DNA of 49,565 nucleotides from Streptomyces tibetensis (GTDB taxonomy: Bacteria > Actinomycetota > Actinomycetes > Streptomycetales > Streptomycetaceae). Below the pieces are notes generated by a model, which did no database searches, had not been told where the DNA came from, and was given only the letters and a program-made list of their open reading frames with translations. Position numbers and translations under genes: made by a program. This document shows, piece by piece, positions 16,939 through 27,372 of this stretch. Position 1 is the first letter of the stretch. Each line of letters opens with the position of its first letter. The stretch lies in assembly GCF_007655005.1 (NCBI RefSeq), contig NZ_SZVW01000036.1, positions 1 to 49,565 on the forward strand, written 5' to 3'.

Positions 16939-17805
16939 GTGTCCGACAACAATTCGGATGAGTCGCTCGCCGTGGTGGGGGCGGGTGTGATGGGCACGGC
17001 CGTCGCGGCGCTCGCCGTCGGTTATGGACATACGGTGACATTGATCGACAGCTCACCGCGGGCGCGCGAGGACGCCCCCGACCGGGTCCGGTTCCAGCTG
17101 CGTACCGCGCGGATGATGAACGCGCTGCCCGAGGACCGGCCCCCGGGATCGCTCACCGTGGCCGGCACGCAGGACGCCGCGGCGGGAGCGTCCGCGGTGA
17201 TCGAGGCGGTCACGGAGGACCCGAAGGAGAAGGCGGCGGTGCTGGCCGGCCTGGCCGCCGCGACGGGCCCCGGCACGCTGCTGGTCAGCAACACCTCCGG
17301 CGTTCCCATCGAGGAGCTGGGCGAGGCGGTGCCGCACCCCGAGGACCTGGTGGGGGTGCACTTCATGAACCCGGCCTACCTCATCCCGACCGTCGAGGTG
17401 ATCCTCGGGCCGCGCACCGGCGACGCCGCGGCGACGAGCGTGCACACGCTGCTGGCCGGTCTCGGCCGCCGGGGCATCGCCGTCGGCGACGGACCCGGAT
17501 TCGTCACCAGCCGACTGCTGCATCGGATGATCAACGACGCGATCGAGCTGGTACGGGAGGGCCGCGCCACCCCCGAGACGGTGGACGCGCTCATGCGCGA
17601 CTGCATCGGCCACCGCACCGGGCCACTCGCCACCGCCGACCTGATCGGCCTGGACAATCTCGCCGACTCGCTGCAGGTGCTGCACGACAGGACGGGCGAC
17701 ACGGCCTTCCGCCCGAGCGAACTGCTCCTGGCGAAGGTCCGGCGGGGCCACCTCGGCCGCAAGAGCGGCCGGGGATTCTACGACTACGAGGAGGCCATAC
17801 GATGA
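16939..17805 (+). CDS. 3-hydroxyacyl dehydrogenase for (methoxy)malonyl-ACP (FkbK-like)
   Basis: A 288-aa NAD-dependent dehydrogenase of the 3-hydroxybutyryl-CoA dehydrogenase family. In methoxymalonyl-ACP pathways it oxidises glyceryl-ACP at its primary alcohol. The Rossmann motif VVGAGVMGTAVAAL is at the N terminus, and the catalytic HFMNPAYLIPTVEV and the C-terminal domain GDGPGFVTSRLLHRMINDAIELV are intact. The GTG start follows GGAGGG by 5 nt. It is the first of four tightly linked genes (dehydrogenase, ACP, acyl-CoA dehydrogenase, FkbH), the standard set for building an oxygenated C2-type extender on a dedicated carrier protein. The stop overlaps the ACP ATG (ATGA). Confidence 0.92.
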   Translation: MSDNNSDESLAVVGAGVMGTAVAALAVGYGHTVTLIDSSPRAREDAPDRVRFQLRTARMMNALPEDRPPGSLTVAGTQDAAAGASAVIEAVTEDPKEKAAVLAGLAAATGPGTLLVSNTSGVPIEELGEAVPHPEDLVGVHFMNPAYLIPTVEVILGPRTGDAAATSVHTLLAGLGRRGIAVGDGPGFVTSRLLHRMINDAIELVREGRATPETVDALMRDCIGHRTGPLATADLIGLDNLADSLQVLHDRTGDTAFRPSELLLAKVRRGHLGRKSGRGFYDYEEAIR

Positions 17806-18116
17806 CCACGCCCTCCGGCCGGACGGACGCCGCTCACACGGCAGGCCCGCTACCGAGCGACGAGGACGTCGCCGCCGAGCTGCTGGACTTCCTTGCGCAG
17901 CGCACCCGCACCCGCTGGGAGCCCGACCAGGACCTGTTCGCCGTCGGCGGCATGTCCTCCCTGTTCGCCATGCAACTCGTCGTCCACCTCGAACAGACCT
18001 ACCAGATCGCCATCAGCGGCGCCGACCTGATGCTCGACAACTTCCGCACGGTCGAAGCGATGGTCCGCCTGGTGAACAAACTGCGCAGCCCCGCCCCCGG
18101 ATCCACCGGTGAGTGA
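17802..18116 (+). CDS. Acyl carrier protein for glyceryl/methoxymalonyl extender (FkbJ-like)
   Basis: A 104-aa discrete carrier protein. The phosphopantetheine serine lies in FAVGGMSSLFAMQLVVHLE, a variant of the usual GxDS motif shared by carrier proteins of this pathway. The extender is built and kept on this protein: FkbH loads a glyceryl unit, then the two dehydrogenases oxidise it. The N-terminal 20 residues are disordered in character. It overlaps both neighbours (ATGA upstream, 8 nt downstream), so equal translation is likely. Confidence 0.92.
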   Translation: MTTPSGRTDAAHTAGPLPSDEDVAAELLDFLAQRTRTRWEPDQDLFAVGGMSSLFAMQLVVHLEQTYQIAISGADLMLDNFRTVEAMVRLVNKLRSPAPGSTGE

Positions 18117-19239
18117 GACAACGGCCCCTGCCGCCTCAGGCCCGGCACAGCAAGCCGAGGAGCTGTTCACCGAGCTGGTCGGCGACCGTGCCGGTGAATG
18201 GGACCGGGCCGGAAAGATTCCGCGGGAGGTGCTGCGCGAGCTCGGGGCCCGGGGACTGCTGTGCGCGCAGGCACCCGGCATACACGGCGGACTCGGCTAC
18301 ACCAGCAGGCGCAACGGGGCGCTCACCGCCCATGTGGGTTCCCTGTGCAGCTCGTTGCGCAGCGTCATGACCTCCCAGGGCATGGCCGCCTGGACCCTGC
18401 GCCGCCTCGGCGACGCCGGACAGCAGGCCGCCCTCGTGCCCCGGCTCACCGGCGGTGAACTGGCCGCCGTGGCCTTCAGCGAAACGGAGGCGGGCAGCGA
18501 CCTGTCCGCCCTGACCACCCGTCTGACCCGGTCCGGCGACGAGGTCGTCGTCGACGGCGCCAAGGTGTGGACGACCAACGCGGCCTACGCGGACCTGATT
18601 GTGGTGTTCGGCCGCACCGAGGACGGAGTCGGCGCCGTCGTCGTGCCCGCCTCCGCGCCCGGCGTACGGATCGAGCCGATCACCGACGCACACGGCTGCC
18701 GGGCAGCGGGACACGCCCACATCCGCCTGGACGGCGTCCGGGTACCGGCCGACGCCCTGCTGCGGGGCGTCGACCGCAGCTCCGCCCTGCTCGTCACCAC
18801 GGCGCTGAGCTACGGACGGATGTCCGTGGCCTGGGGATGCGTGGGCATCCTGCGCGGTTGTCTGACCGCCGTCGTACGGCACGCCGTCGGCCGCAAGCAG
18901 TTCGGCGCCCGGCTGGCCGACCACCAGCTCGTCGCCCGGCACCTCGCCGAACTGCTGATCGCCGAGCAGAACGCGGCCCGGGCCTGCGAGCACGCCAGCG
19001 ACCTGTGGGACAGCGGCAGCCCCGACCTGGTCACCGCCGTCGTCCTGGCCAAGCACGTAGCCGCCACCGGCGCCGCGGCGGGCTCGGCACGGGCCATGCA
19101 GGTGCTGGCCTCCGCCGGCGCCCACGACGGGCACGTGGTGGCACGGGCCCACCGCGACGCCAAGCTCATGGAGATCATCGAGGGAAGCAGCGAGATCTGC
19201 GAACTCATTCTGGCCCAGCACGCGGTGGCGACCGCGTGA
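18109..19239 (+). CDS. Acyl-CoA dehydrogenase-like FAD enzyme (FkbI-like)
   Basis: A 376-aa flavoenzyme of the acyl-CoA dehydrogenase fold that completes oxidation of the ACP-bound glyceryl unit toward hydroxymalonyl-ACP. Seen: LGARGLLCAQAPGIHGGLGY at the N terminus, the FAD/substrate motif AVAFSETEAGSDLSAL, KVWTTNAAYADLIVVFG, and the C-terminal helical domain ending IIEGSSEICELILAQ. The start is a GTG inside the ACP gene, 8 nt before its stop. Length and motifs are normal for FkbI/MdmD-type enzymes. Confidence 0.92.
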   Translation: MSETTAPAASGPAQQAEELFTELVGDRAGEWDRAGKIPREVLRELGARGLLCAQAPGIHGGLGYTSRRNGALTAHVGSLCSSLRSVMTSQGMAAWTLRRLGDAGQQAALVPRLTGGELAAVAFSETEAGSDLSALTTRLTRSGDEVVVDGAKVWTTNAAYADLIVVFGRTEDGVGAVVVPASAPGVRIEPITDAHGCRAAGHAHIRLDGVRVPADALLRGVDRSSALLVTTALSYGRMSVAWGCVGILRGCLTAVVRHAVGRKQFGARLADHQLVARHLAELLIAEQNAARACEHASDLWDSGSPDLVTAVVLAKHVAATGAAAGSARAMQVLASAGAHDGHVVARAHRDAKLMEIIEGSSEICELILAQHAVATA

Positions 19240-19262
19240 CGACGTCCTGGGGAGGGGACACC

Positions 19263-20360
19263 ATGCGCCGTGACGACACCACCACGACCACGAACACCAC
19301 CGCGCCCACCGTCAAGTGTCTGGTCTGGGACCTCGACAACACCCTGTGGCAGGGCACGCTCCTGGAGCACGGCGAGATCCGGCTGCTGCCGGGCCTGCGC
19401 GACACGCTCGCCGAACTCGACGCGCGCGGCATCCTCCACTCCGTGGCCAGCAAGAACGACCACGACCACGCCTGGGAGCAACTCCAACGGCTCGGCCTCG
19501 CAGAGTACTTCGTGCTCCCGCGCATCGGCTGGGGCCCCAAGTCGGCGTCCGTCCGCTCCATCGCCGAACGGCTCAACTTCTCCCTCACCACCATGGCGTT
19601 CATCGACGACCATCCGGTCGAGCGGGCCGAGGTCGCCTACACCCTGCCCGAGGTCCGGATCTACGACGCCGAGCAGGCCCCGCACCTCGCGGCCCGCCCG
19701 GAGTTCACCCCGGCCACCGTCACAGTCGACTCACGGCGCCGCCGGTCGATGTACCAGGCGTCGTTCCGGCGTGACGCCGAGCGGGCCGAGTTCACCGGGC
19801 CGGACGCGGACTTCCTGCGGTCGCTGGACATCAGGATGCGCATCGGCCGCGCCACCCCCCAGCAGCTGTCCCGGGCCGAGGAACTCACCTTACGCACCAG
19901 CCAGATGAACGCCACCGGCGTCCACTACTCCGCAACCGACCTGCGGGACCTGATCGACGACCCCGGGCACGAGGTCCTCGTCGTCACCCTCAGCGACCGC
20001 TTCGGCCCCTACGGCGCGGTCGGTGTCGTCCTGCTCCAGCGCCTCCCCGACAGCTGGCGGATCAAGCTGCTCGCCACCTCCTGCCGGGTGGTGTCACTCG
20101 GCGCCGGCGCGGCGATCCTGCGCTGGCTCACCGATCAGGCCCACCGCGGCGGAGTCCACCTGAACGCCGACTTCCGCCCCACCGAACGCAACCGGATGAT
20201 GGAAGTGGCCTACCGCTTCGCCGGCTTCACCGACGAACCCTGCCCCTGCCAGGCCGCCCTGGAGCGCACCGCCGGCATCAGCCCGCTGCACCTCGTGCCC
20301 TCTCCGCAGCCCGCCGCCGACACCCTCCGCCTGGAGGCTTGCGAACTGGCGCGCCCCTGA
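19263..20360 (+). CDS. FkbH-like HAD protein, glyceryl-ACP synthase
   Basis: A 365-aa bifunctional protein that takes 1,3-bisphosphoglycerate, dephosphorylates it and loads the glyceryl unit onto the dedicated ACP. The N-terminal HAD domain starts with CLVWDLDNTLWQGTL (nucleophile Asp of DxDxT) and includes VASKNDHDHAW and MAFIDDHPVERAEV. The C-terminal GNAT-like half contains LSDRFGPYGAVGVV and the FkbH-type LLATSCRVVSLGAGAAIL (Cys that carries the glyceryl group). GGGGAGGGG precedes the ATG. A run of Thr codons near the N terminus is unusual but harmless. It closes the extender operon; no O-methyltransferase follows. Confidence 0.93.
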   Translation: MRRDDTTTTTNTTAPTVKCLVWDLDNTLWQGTLLEHGEIRLLPGLRDTLAELDARGILHSVASKNDHDHAWEQLQRLGLAEYFVLPRIGWGPKSASVRSIAERLNFSLTTMAFIDDHPVERAEVAYTLPEVRIYDAEQAPHLAARPEFTPATVTVDSRRRRSMYQASFRRDAERAEFTGPDADFLRSLDIRMRIGRATPQQLSRAEELTLRTSQMNATGVHYSATDLRDLIDDPGHEVLVVTLSDRFGPYGAVGVVLLQRLPDSWRIKLLATSCRVVSLGAGAAILRWLTDQAHRGGVHLNADFRPTERNRMMEVAYRFAGFTDEPCPCQAALERTAGISPLHLVPSPQPAADTLRLEACELARP

Positions 20361-20409
20361 GCCGACGCCAACGCACGCCGCCACCGCCGAGCGCCCCGAA
20401 AGGACCCCG

Positions 20410-21642
20410 ATGATCGTCACCGCGTGCCGCATCTGCGCCAACAGGGAGCTGCTGCCCGTACTGGACCTGGGAGAACAGGCACTCACCGGGGTGTTCCCGA
20501 TGCGCCGCGACGAGGCCGTCCCCTCGATCCCGCTGGAACTCGTCAAGTGCTCGCCCCAAGGCTGCGGTCTGGTGCAGCTGCGCCACACACCGGACCCCGG
20601 CCTGATGTACGGCGAGGGGTACGGATACCGGTCCGGCATCCGGCCCTTCATGATCAACCGCCTGCGCGGCAAGGTCGCCGCCGTCCGTGAACTGGCCGAC
20701 CCCGGCCCCGGTGACCTCGTCGTCGACATCGGCAGCAACGACGCGACGCTGCTGCGCGCCTACCCCGCCGACGGGCCCCAACTGGTCGGCATCGACCCCA
20801 CCGGCGCGAAGTTCCGCGAGCTGTACCCGCCCAACGCCGAGCTGATCACCGACTACTTCTCCCGCGAGACCTTCGCGAACCGGTTCGGGGCGCGGCGCGC
20901 CAAGGTCGTCACCTCCATCGCGATGTTCTATGACCTGCCGGACCCGATGGGCTTCATGCGCGACGTGCGCGACATCCTCACCGAGGACGGGATCTGGCTT
21001 CTGGAACAGAGCTATCTGCCCGCCATGCTGGAGGCCGACGCCTACGACGTCGTCTGCCACGAGCACTTGGAGTACTACGCGCTGCGGCAGATCGAATGGA
21101 TGGCGCAGCGGGCCGGCCTGACCGTGATCCGTGCCGAACTCACCGACGTGTACGGCGGCAGCCTCTGCGCGATCCTGGCCAGGAACGAAACCCGCCACCG
21201 CCGGGACGAGGCGGGCCTGGCCCGGATCCGCGCCCGGGAGAGCGAACTCGGGCTCGACACGATGGCGCCCTTCGAGACGTTCGCCCGGCGCGTGCGCGAT
21301 CAGCGGGACACCCTGCGGGAGTTCCTCGCCGCCTCCCGTGAGGCCGGCCTGCTCACCCTGGGATACGGCGCCTCCACCAAGGGCAACGTCATCCTGCAGT
21401 ACTGCGGGCTCACCGAGGCGGACCTGCCCTGCATCGGCGAGGTCAGCGCCGAGAAGGCGGGCCGCTTCACACCGGGCACGGGCATCCCCATCGTCCCGGA
21501 GGCGGAAGCCAAGGCCCAAAAACCCGACCAGCTGCTGGTCCTGCCGTGGATCTACCGGGACGGCTTCGTGGAGCGCGAGCAGCAGTTCCTGGACAACGGC
21601 GGCCAACTGGTCTTCCCACTGCCGCGGCTGGAGGTCGTATAG
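20410..21642 (+). CDS. NDP-hexose 3-C-methyltransferase (TylCIII/EryBIII-like)
   Basis: A 410-aa SAM-dependent sugar C-methyltransferase. It adds the branching methyl at C-3 of a 4-keto-2,6-dideoxyhexose during mycarose formation. An N-terminal zinc-binding domain shows CRICAN and later VKCSPQGCGLVQL (Cys pairs). The SAM site is VVDIGSNDATLLRAYP, and the C-terminal domain includes GYGASTKGNVILQY, all as in TcaB9/TylCIII enzymes. AAAGGA precedes the ATG. It is separated by 49 bp from fkbH and faces the other mycarose genes across a terminator. Confidence 0.92.
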   Translation: MIVTACRICANRELLPVLDLGEQALTGVFPMRRDEAVPSIPLELVKCSPQGCGLVQLRHTPDPGLMYGEGYGYRSGIRPFMINRLRGKVAAVRELADPGPGDLVVDIGSNDATLLRAYPADGPQLVGIDPTGAKFRELYPPNAELITDYFSRETFANRFGARRAKVVTSIAMFYDLPDPMGFMRDVRDILTEDGIWLLEQSYLPAMLEADAYDVVCHEHLEYYALRQIEWMAQRAGLTVIRAELTDVYGGSLCAILARNETRHRRDEAGLARIRARESELGLDTMAPFETFARRVRDQRDTLREFLAASREAGLLTLGYGASTKGNVILQYCGLTEADLPCIGEVSAEKAGRFTPGTGIPIVPEAEAKAQKPDQLLVLPWIYRDGFVEREQQFLDNGGQLVFPLPRLEVV

Positions 21643-21696
21643 CGGCAGGGGCCACGCCCCCCTCCCGCACGGTTCACCTCTGCCCGGCGCCCCTGA

Positions 21697-21728
21697 CCGC
21701 CCCGCCCCGTCGTTCTCGGGCGGGGCGG
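21697..21728. terminator. Bidirectional terminator
   Basis: CCGCCCCGCCC (21,697-21,707) pairs perfectly with GGGCGGGGCGG (21,718-21,728) around a 10-nt loop, between convergent mycarose genes. Confidence 0.8.
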
Positions 21729-21781
21729 CCTGGCGTTCACACAACCACCCGGGGCCGCCCCGGGGCCGCCCGGTCCCCGGC

Positions 21782-22789
21782 TCAGGCGATCCAGGCCTCC
21801 GGGGCCTTTCTGCCGTTGCCCACGGCCGGGAAGATGGCGTCCAGGGCGGCCAGCTCGGCCTCGCCCAGAACCAGGTCGAGGGCGCGCAGGGCGGAATCCA
21901 GATGCTGTGTGGTGCGCGGCCCGATCACCGCACCGCTGATACCGGGCCGGGACAGCACCCACGACAGTCCGACAACGGCGGGATCCTCGCCGATCTTCTC
22001 GCAGAACCGCTCGTAGGCCTCGACCGAGGACCGCACCTCCGGCAGCAGACGCTGGGCCCGTCCCTGCGCCGACTTCACCGCCGTACCCGCCGCGAGCTTG
22101 CGCAGCACCCCGCTGAGCAGACCCCCGTGCAGCGGCGACCAGGCGAACACGCCGAGGCCGTAGGCGCGGGCGGCGGGCAGCAGTTCCAGGTCGGCATGGC
22201 GCACGGCCAGGTTGTACAGGCACTGCTCGGCCACCAGCCCGAACGACTGCCGGCGCATCGCGCACTCCTGCGCGGCGGTGATGTTCCAGCCGGCGAAGTT
22301 GGACGAGCCCACGTACCGGACCTTCCCGGACGTCACCAGCTGGTCCATCGCCTGCCAGATCTCGTCCCACGGCGCGGACTGGTCCACCCGGTGCATCTGG
22401 TACAGGTCGATGTGGTCCAGCTTCATCCGCCGCAGCGACTGCTCGCAGGACGAGATGATGTGCCGGGCCGACAGACCGCCGTCGTTGACCCGCCTGCTCA
22501 TCTCCTCGCCCACCTTCGTGGCGATCACGATGTCCTCGCGCGGTACGCCGCTGCGGGCCAGCCACCGCCCCAGCAGTTCCTCGGTGTGCCCCTTGTGGAC
22601 GCGCCAGCCGTAGATGTCGGCGGTGTCCACGCAGTTGATGCCCCGGTCCAGGGCCTCGTCCATGAGGCGGATGGCCGCGGAGTCCGGGACCCGCCCGCTG
22701 AAGTTCACCGTGCCCAGCCACAGCCGGCTCACCAGCGTCGCGCTGCGCCCCAGCCGGGTGTACCGTCCCTGTCCGCGTTTGTCGCTCAC
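21782..22789 (-). CDS. NDP-4-keto-2,6-dideoxyhexose 2,3-enoyl reductase, aldo/keto reductase (TylCII/EryBII-like)
   Basis: A 335-aa aldo/keto reductase. After the 2,3-dehydratase removes the 2-OH, this NADPH enzyme reduces the product, completing C-2 deoxygenation of mycarose. Seen: RLWLGTVNFSGRVPDSAA, the catalytic CVDTADIYGWRVHKGHTEELLG (Asp and Tyr), IATKVGEEM (Lys), and HIDLYQMHRVDQ (His). The start is a GTG that overlaps the stop of the 4-ketoreductase gene (GTGA), so the two are coupled. General AKRs look alike; the assignment rests on context. Confidence 0.9.
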   Translation of the reverse strand: MSDKRGQGRYTRLGRSATLVSRLWLGTVNFSGRVPDSAAIRLMDEALDRGINCVDTADIYGWRVHKGHTEELLGRWLARSGVPREDIVIATKVGEEMSRRVNDGGLSARHIISSCEQSLRRMKLDHIDLYQMHRVDQSAPWDEIWQAMDQLVTSGKVRYVGSSNFAGWNITAAQECAMRRQSFGLVAEQCLYNLAVRHADLELLPAARAYGLGVFAWSPLHGGLLSGVLRKLAAGTAVKSAQGRAQRLLPEVRSSVEAYERFCEKIGEDPAVVGLSWVLSRPGISGAVIGPRTTQHLDSALRALDLVLGEAELAALDAIFPAVGNGRKAPEAWIA

Positions 22790-23838
22790 TTCCGGATCCC
22801 GCCCTTCGATCGCGCTGTTGTCGTCGTGGCCGTGGTGGCCGTGGTAGCAGTCGTGGCCGTCATGGCCGTCACCAGATCGTCCAGCCCCTCTCGCAGCGGC
22901 ACCCGGGGGCGCCAGCCCGTCGCCGCGCGGAAGACGGAAGGGTCGCAGCGCGGACTGTGGAAGTCGCCCGTGTCGGCGTACTGCGGGGGGTCCACGGAGA
23001 CGACCGGGGCCGGCGCCCGTCCGGTGTGCTCGGCGACGAGCCCGGCGACGTCGCGGAAGACCTCACCGAGCCGCACCATGGCGCCGGTCCCGACGTCCCA
23101 CGGCGCGCCGCCGCGCGCCGCGTCCACCCGCGGCAGCGCGGCGACGAACGCCCGGGCCGCGTCCTGCACATGGAGGAAGTCGCGCCTTACCGAGCCGTCG
23201 TGCCACATCGTGAGGGGCTCACCGCCGATCGCCCGCCGGGTCATCGCGGTGAGCACGCCCCGCCCGACGGAGCCCGTCGGCGTGCTTCGGCCGAAGACGG
23301 TGGCGAGCCGCAGCACCGCACCGCGGACCATCCCCTCGGACGTCGCCCGCGCCAGCACCCGCTCGGCGGCGATCTTCTGGCGCGCATACGGCCCCGGCCC
23401 GCTACCGCCCGCCGCCGCGGCCTGCACGGTGCTGGCGAAGACCAGCGCCGGCGGTGTTCCCGCGCCGCCGCCCAGTGCCCCGACGACGTCCCGCATCAGG
23501 GCGGCGGCCACGTCCTGCGACCCCTCCGCGGCCGATCTCCACGACCGCGCCCCGCCGATCTCGGCGGCGAGGTGGATCACCGCGTCCGCGCCGGCCACGG
23601 CGTCACCGGCCGCACCCGGGCGGGTCAGGTCCGCTCGGCACACCGTCAGGTCGGCGGCACCGGCTGCCATGTCCGCCCCGACCGGTTCGGTGCCGCGTGT
23701 CACCACCCGCACCCGTACCGGGAGATCGGCGAGTTCGCCGACCACGGCGGACCCGATGTAGCCGGAGGCCCCGAGCACGGTGATGAGCGGCCCGCGCGGG
23801 TGGTTCGAGCGGTTGAGCGGTTCGAGGTCGGTCCTCAC
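22786..23838 (-). CDS. NDP-hexose 4-ketoreductase (TylCIV/EryBIV-like)
   Basis: A 350-aa extended short-chain dehydrogenase. It reduces the 4-keto group to finish dTDP-mycarose. The cofactor motif is ITVLGASGYIGSAVVGEL, and the catalytic Tyr and Lys are in GPYARQKIAAERVL. A Thr-rich C-terminal stretch (MTATTATTATTATTTT) comes from a CGTGGC/CCGTGGT repeat tract at about 22,815-22,865. The GTG start overlaps the stop of the glycosyltransferase upstream (23,835), so the three leftward genes form one coupled operon. Confidence 0.9.
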   Translation of the reverse strand: MRTDLEPLNRSNHPRGPLITVLGASGYIGSAVVGELADLPVRVRVVTRGTEPVGADMAAGAADLTVCRADLTRPGAAGDAVAGADAVIHLAAEIGGARSWRSAAEGSQDVAAALMRDVVGALGGGAGTPPALVFASTVQAAAAGGSGPGPYARQKIAAERVLARATSEGMVRGAVLRLATVFGRSTPTGSVGRGVLTAMTRRAIGGEPLTMWHDGSVRRDFLHVQDAARAFVAALPRVDAARGGAPWDVGTGAMVRLGEVFRDVAGLVAEHTGRAPAPVVSVDPPQYADTGDFHSPRCDPSVFRAATGWRPRVPLREGLDDLVTAMTATTATTATTATTTTARSKGGIRK

Positions 23839-25004
23839 CGCGTACCTCCTGCGAGGCGTTCCAGCAGGGCGACGGCGTCCGCGGGCGCCGGCATCAGCGC
23901 CATGTCGTCGGCGAGCCGGTCCGTTGCCTTCGCGTACGCGGGGTTTCCGAGCAGTTCGGCGCAGCCCGCCGAGACGGCCGCGGGTGTGGCGTGTGAGGGC
24001 GGGATGAGCACGGCGGCGCCCGCCGCGGACAGGGCCTGGGCGTTGTCGAACTGGTCGTCCAGGTGCGGCACGACCACCTGGGGCGCACTTGCGGCGACCG
24101 CGGTCAGCGCCGTTCCCTGCCCGCCGTGCGTCACCACCGCGTCGCAGGCCGGCAGCACGTCGGCCAGCGGCAGCCGCCCGGCATGCCGTACGGCGGGGGG
24201 CAGCGGCGGCCAGCCGACGACGATGTCGTCGTCCACCGCCACCACCAGATCGGCGTCCAGCCGGGTCAGTTCATCGATCAGGGCGGTGATGCGGCCGGGC
24301 GCTCCGCTCGCCCCGTAGCGGGGCAGGAGGGTGCCGAGCGTCACGCAGATCCGGGGTCTGTCGCGCCGTTCGAACAGCCAGTCCGGCAGGGGCGCGTCGC
24401 CGTTGGCTGCGACATGCCGGACACCGTGGTGGCCGACGGCGTGGGCCGCGCGCAGACCTGCCGGCCACGGGTCGAGGACGAGGGCCGGCTCCGGTGGTTG
24501 GGGGATGCCGAGCCGGTCCAGTTCCGGGGCGAGTTCGACGTCGGCGGCGTCACGGTACTCGCGCAGCTCGGAGACCGACCAGTGGTACCGCACCCACGGG
24601 ATGCCGAGGGCGGCCGCGGTCAGCGGCCCGGCGGACTCGGCGCGTTCACTGACGATGAGATCGGGGCGCCACGCCCGGGCGAGTCTCCCGATCCCCGCCA
24701 GGCTTCCGGCCGCCATGCGTGCCAGCACGCGGCCGTGCGCAAAGCGCTGTCCGCCCCTGTCGTGCGGCATGCCCATGGCGTCCGGCGGGGGCGTACCTTC
24801 CGGCGGCGGCTCGTCGACCAGGTCTGTGAACTCGGCGGCCGGACCGCACGAGACGGCGGGCAGTCCCGACCGCAGGGCCATGGGAACGGCGTTGTGCCGG
24901 GTCGTCAGCAGCACGTCGTGGCCCGCGGCTCGCAGGGCCCAGGCCACAGGGACGAGGGGAAGCAGATGACCGGCCAGGGGCGCGGTGGTGAAGAGGACCC
25001 GCAT
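23835..25004 (-). CDS. Macrolide mycarosyltransferase (TylCV-like), GT1 family
   Basis: A 389-aa GT1 glycosyltransferase. The N-terminal VLFTTAPLAGHLLPLVPVAWAL, the acceptor-domain LGIPWVRYHWSV and the C-terminal ACDAVVTHGGQGTALTAVAAS with VVVPHLDDQFDNAQAL are the donor-site features of antibiotic sugar transferases. As leader of an operon with two mycarose biosynthetic genes, it probably attaches L-mycarose to the mycaminose 4'-OH, as TylCV does. The ATG at 25,004 has GGAG 8 nt upstream; the frame is open for another 137 codons upstream, but that part is Arg-rich and unlike the family. It is the last gene of the macrolide cluster in this direction. Confidence 0.88.
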   Translation of the reverse strand: MRVLFTTAPLAGHLLPLVPVAWALRAAGHDVLLTTRHNAVPMALRSGLPAVSCGPAAEFTDLVDEPPPEGTPPPDAMGMPHDRGGQRFAHGRVLARMAAGSLAGIGRLARAWRPDLIVSERAESAGPLTAAALGIPWVRYHWSVSELREYRDAADVELAPELDRLGIPQPPEPALVLDPWPAGLRAAHAVGHHGVRHVAANGDAPLPDWLFERRDRPRICVTLGTLLPRYGASGAPGRITALIDELTRLDADLVVAVDDDIVVGWPPLPPAVRHAGRLPLADVLPACDAVVTHGGQGTALTAVAASAPQVVVPHLDDQFDNAQALSAAGAAVLIPPSHATPAAVSAGCAELLGNPAYAKATDRLADDMALMPAPADAVALLERLAGGTR

Positions 25005-25513
25005 GTGCGTCTCCAGTCTGGCGTCAGTGAACGGTGCGGGAACGCGTGCTGTCGGTGACGGGGTGGGCCACGGGCGGAGTGTGCCAGGGCGGGGCGGTCC
25101 GGCGCAGGCGCAACCTGACGTATCAGCGACCACCTTCTTTGCCGGACGACCGCCCCCATGCGGGGGGAGCCGCGCTCGCACTTCCGTACAGCGACGGCCC
25201 GCCGAAGGCGTGGGCACCGGGACCGAACGGATCGCGCGCCGGATGCACGGACGAGGGGGCTTCATCCCTTCTTCGCCACCCTCGTCGGACAGCGGGTCCT
25301 GCTCGCCGGCGTGCGGGCGTGGATTCGCATGACGCGTGAGCACATGGCGCACGGCTGGGGCGTGGCACGCACCCGGCGCACATCGGCTCTCCGTCCTCAT
25401 CCGGTAACTGACCATGTGTCAGCTCCCTCCGGACACCGAAAGCCTTCCTGCATCATCGATGGTATAAAGCTGACTTGAATGCGGAAGCTGCATGATTCAG
25501 GTAAGATGGCGGC
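25005..25513. other. Intergenic boundary between macrolide cluster and telomere-maintenance genes
   Basis: These 509 bases hold no gene I can support. Promoters for the leftward mycarose operon and the rightward tap operon must lie here. The last 80 bases before the first tap-operon ATG are clearly A+T-richer, with a TATAAA at about 25,462-25,467 and an imperfect inverted pair (CTTGAAT and ATTCAGG, about 25,473-25,502) that could be an operator for the HTH protein encoded next. Confidence 0.45.
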
Positions 25514-25797
25514 ATGGGGTTGCACTTGGAGGAATCGCTGCGGCTGACGGTGGCCGCGTTGATGCAGGTAACCGGCGAATCGCAGCGATCGGTCGCCGAG
25601 GTGCTGGGACTGACACAGACACAGGTGTCACGCAGGCAGTCGGGCACCATCTCCTGGAGCCTGCGCGACGTCGACGTCCTGGCCGAGCACTACGGCATCG
25701 GCGCGCTGGACCTACTGGCGGGCCCCACCAGAGCATGCGAGGCCCTGCCCGCCGACAGGCGCCGCTCCGTCCGGACCGAAGCGAAAAGGACGGGCCG

Positions 25798-25801
<4 letters not shown>
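25514..25801 (+). CDS. Small XRE-type helix-turn-helix protein upstream of tap
   Basis: A 95-aa protein with a Cro/C1-type HTH at residues about 10-70 (VTGESQRSVAEVLGLTQTQV for the helices, LAEHYGIGALDLLAG at the end of the domain), and a basic tail. Its stop overlaps the tap GTG (GTGA), so it is made together with Tap. It may autoregulate the operon or help bind telomeric DNA. I know of no assigned function. The ribosome site is weak. Confidence 0.75.

Positions 25802-27371
<1,570 letters not shown>

Positions 27372-27372
<1 letters not shown>

Noticed and set aside
22815..22870. CRISPR-like or short tandem repeat array in the 4-ketoreductase gene
   Set aside because: It is a degenerate GTGGC/GTGGT tract coding a Thr-rich C terminus. 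There are no spacers.
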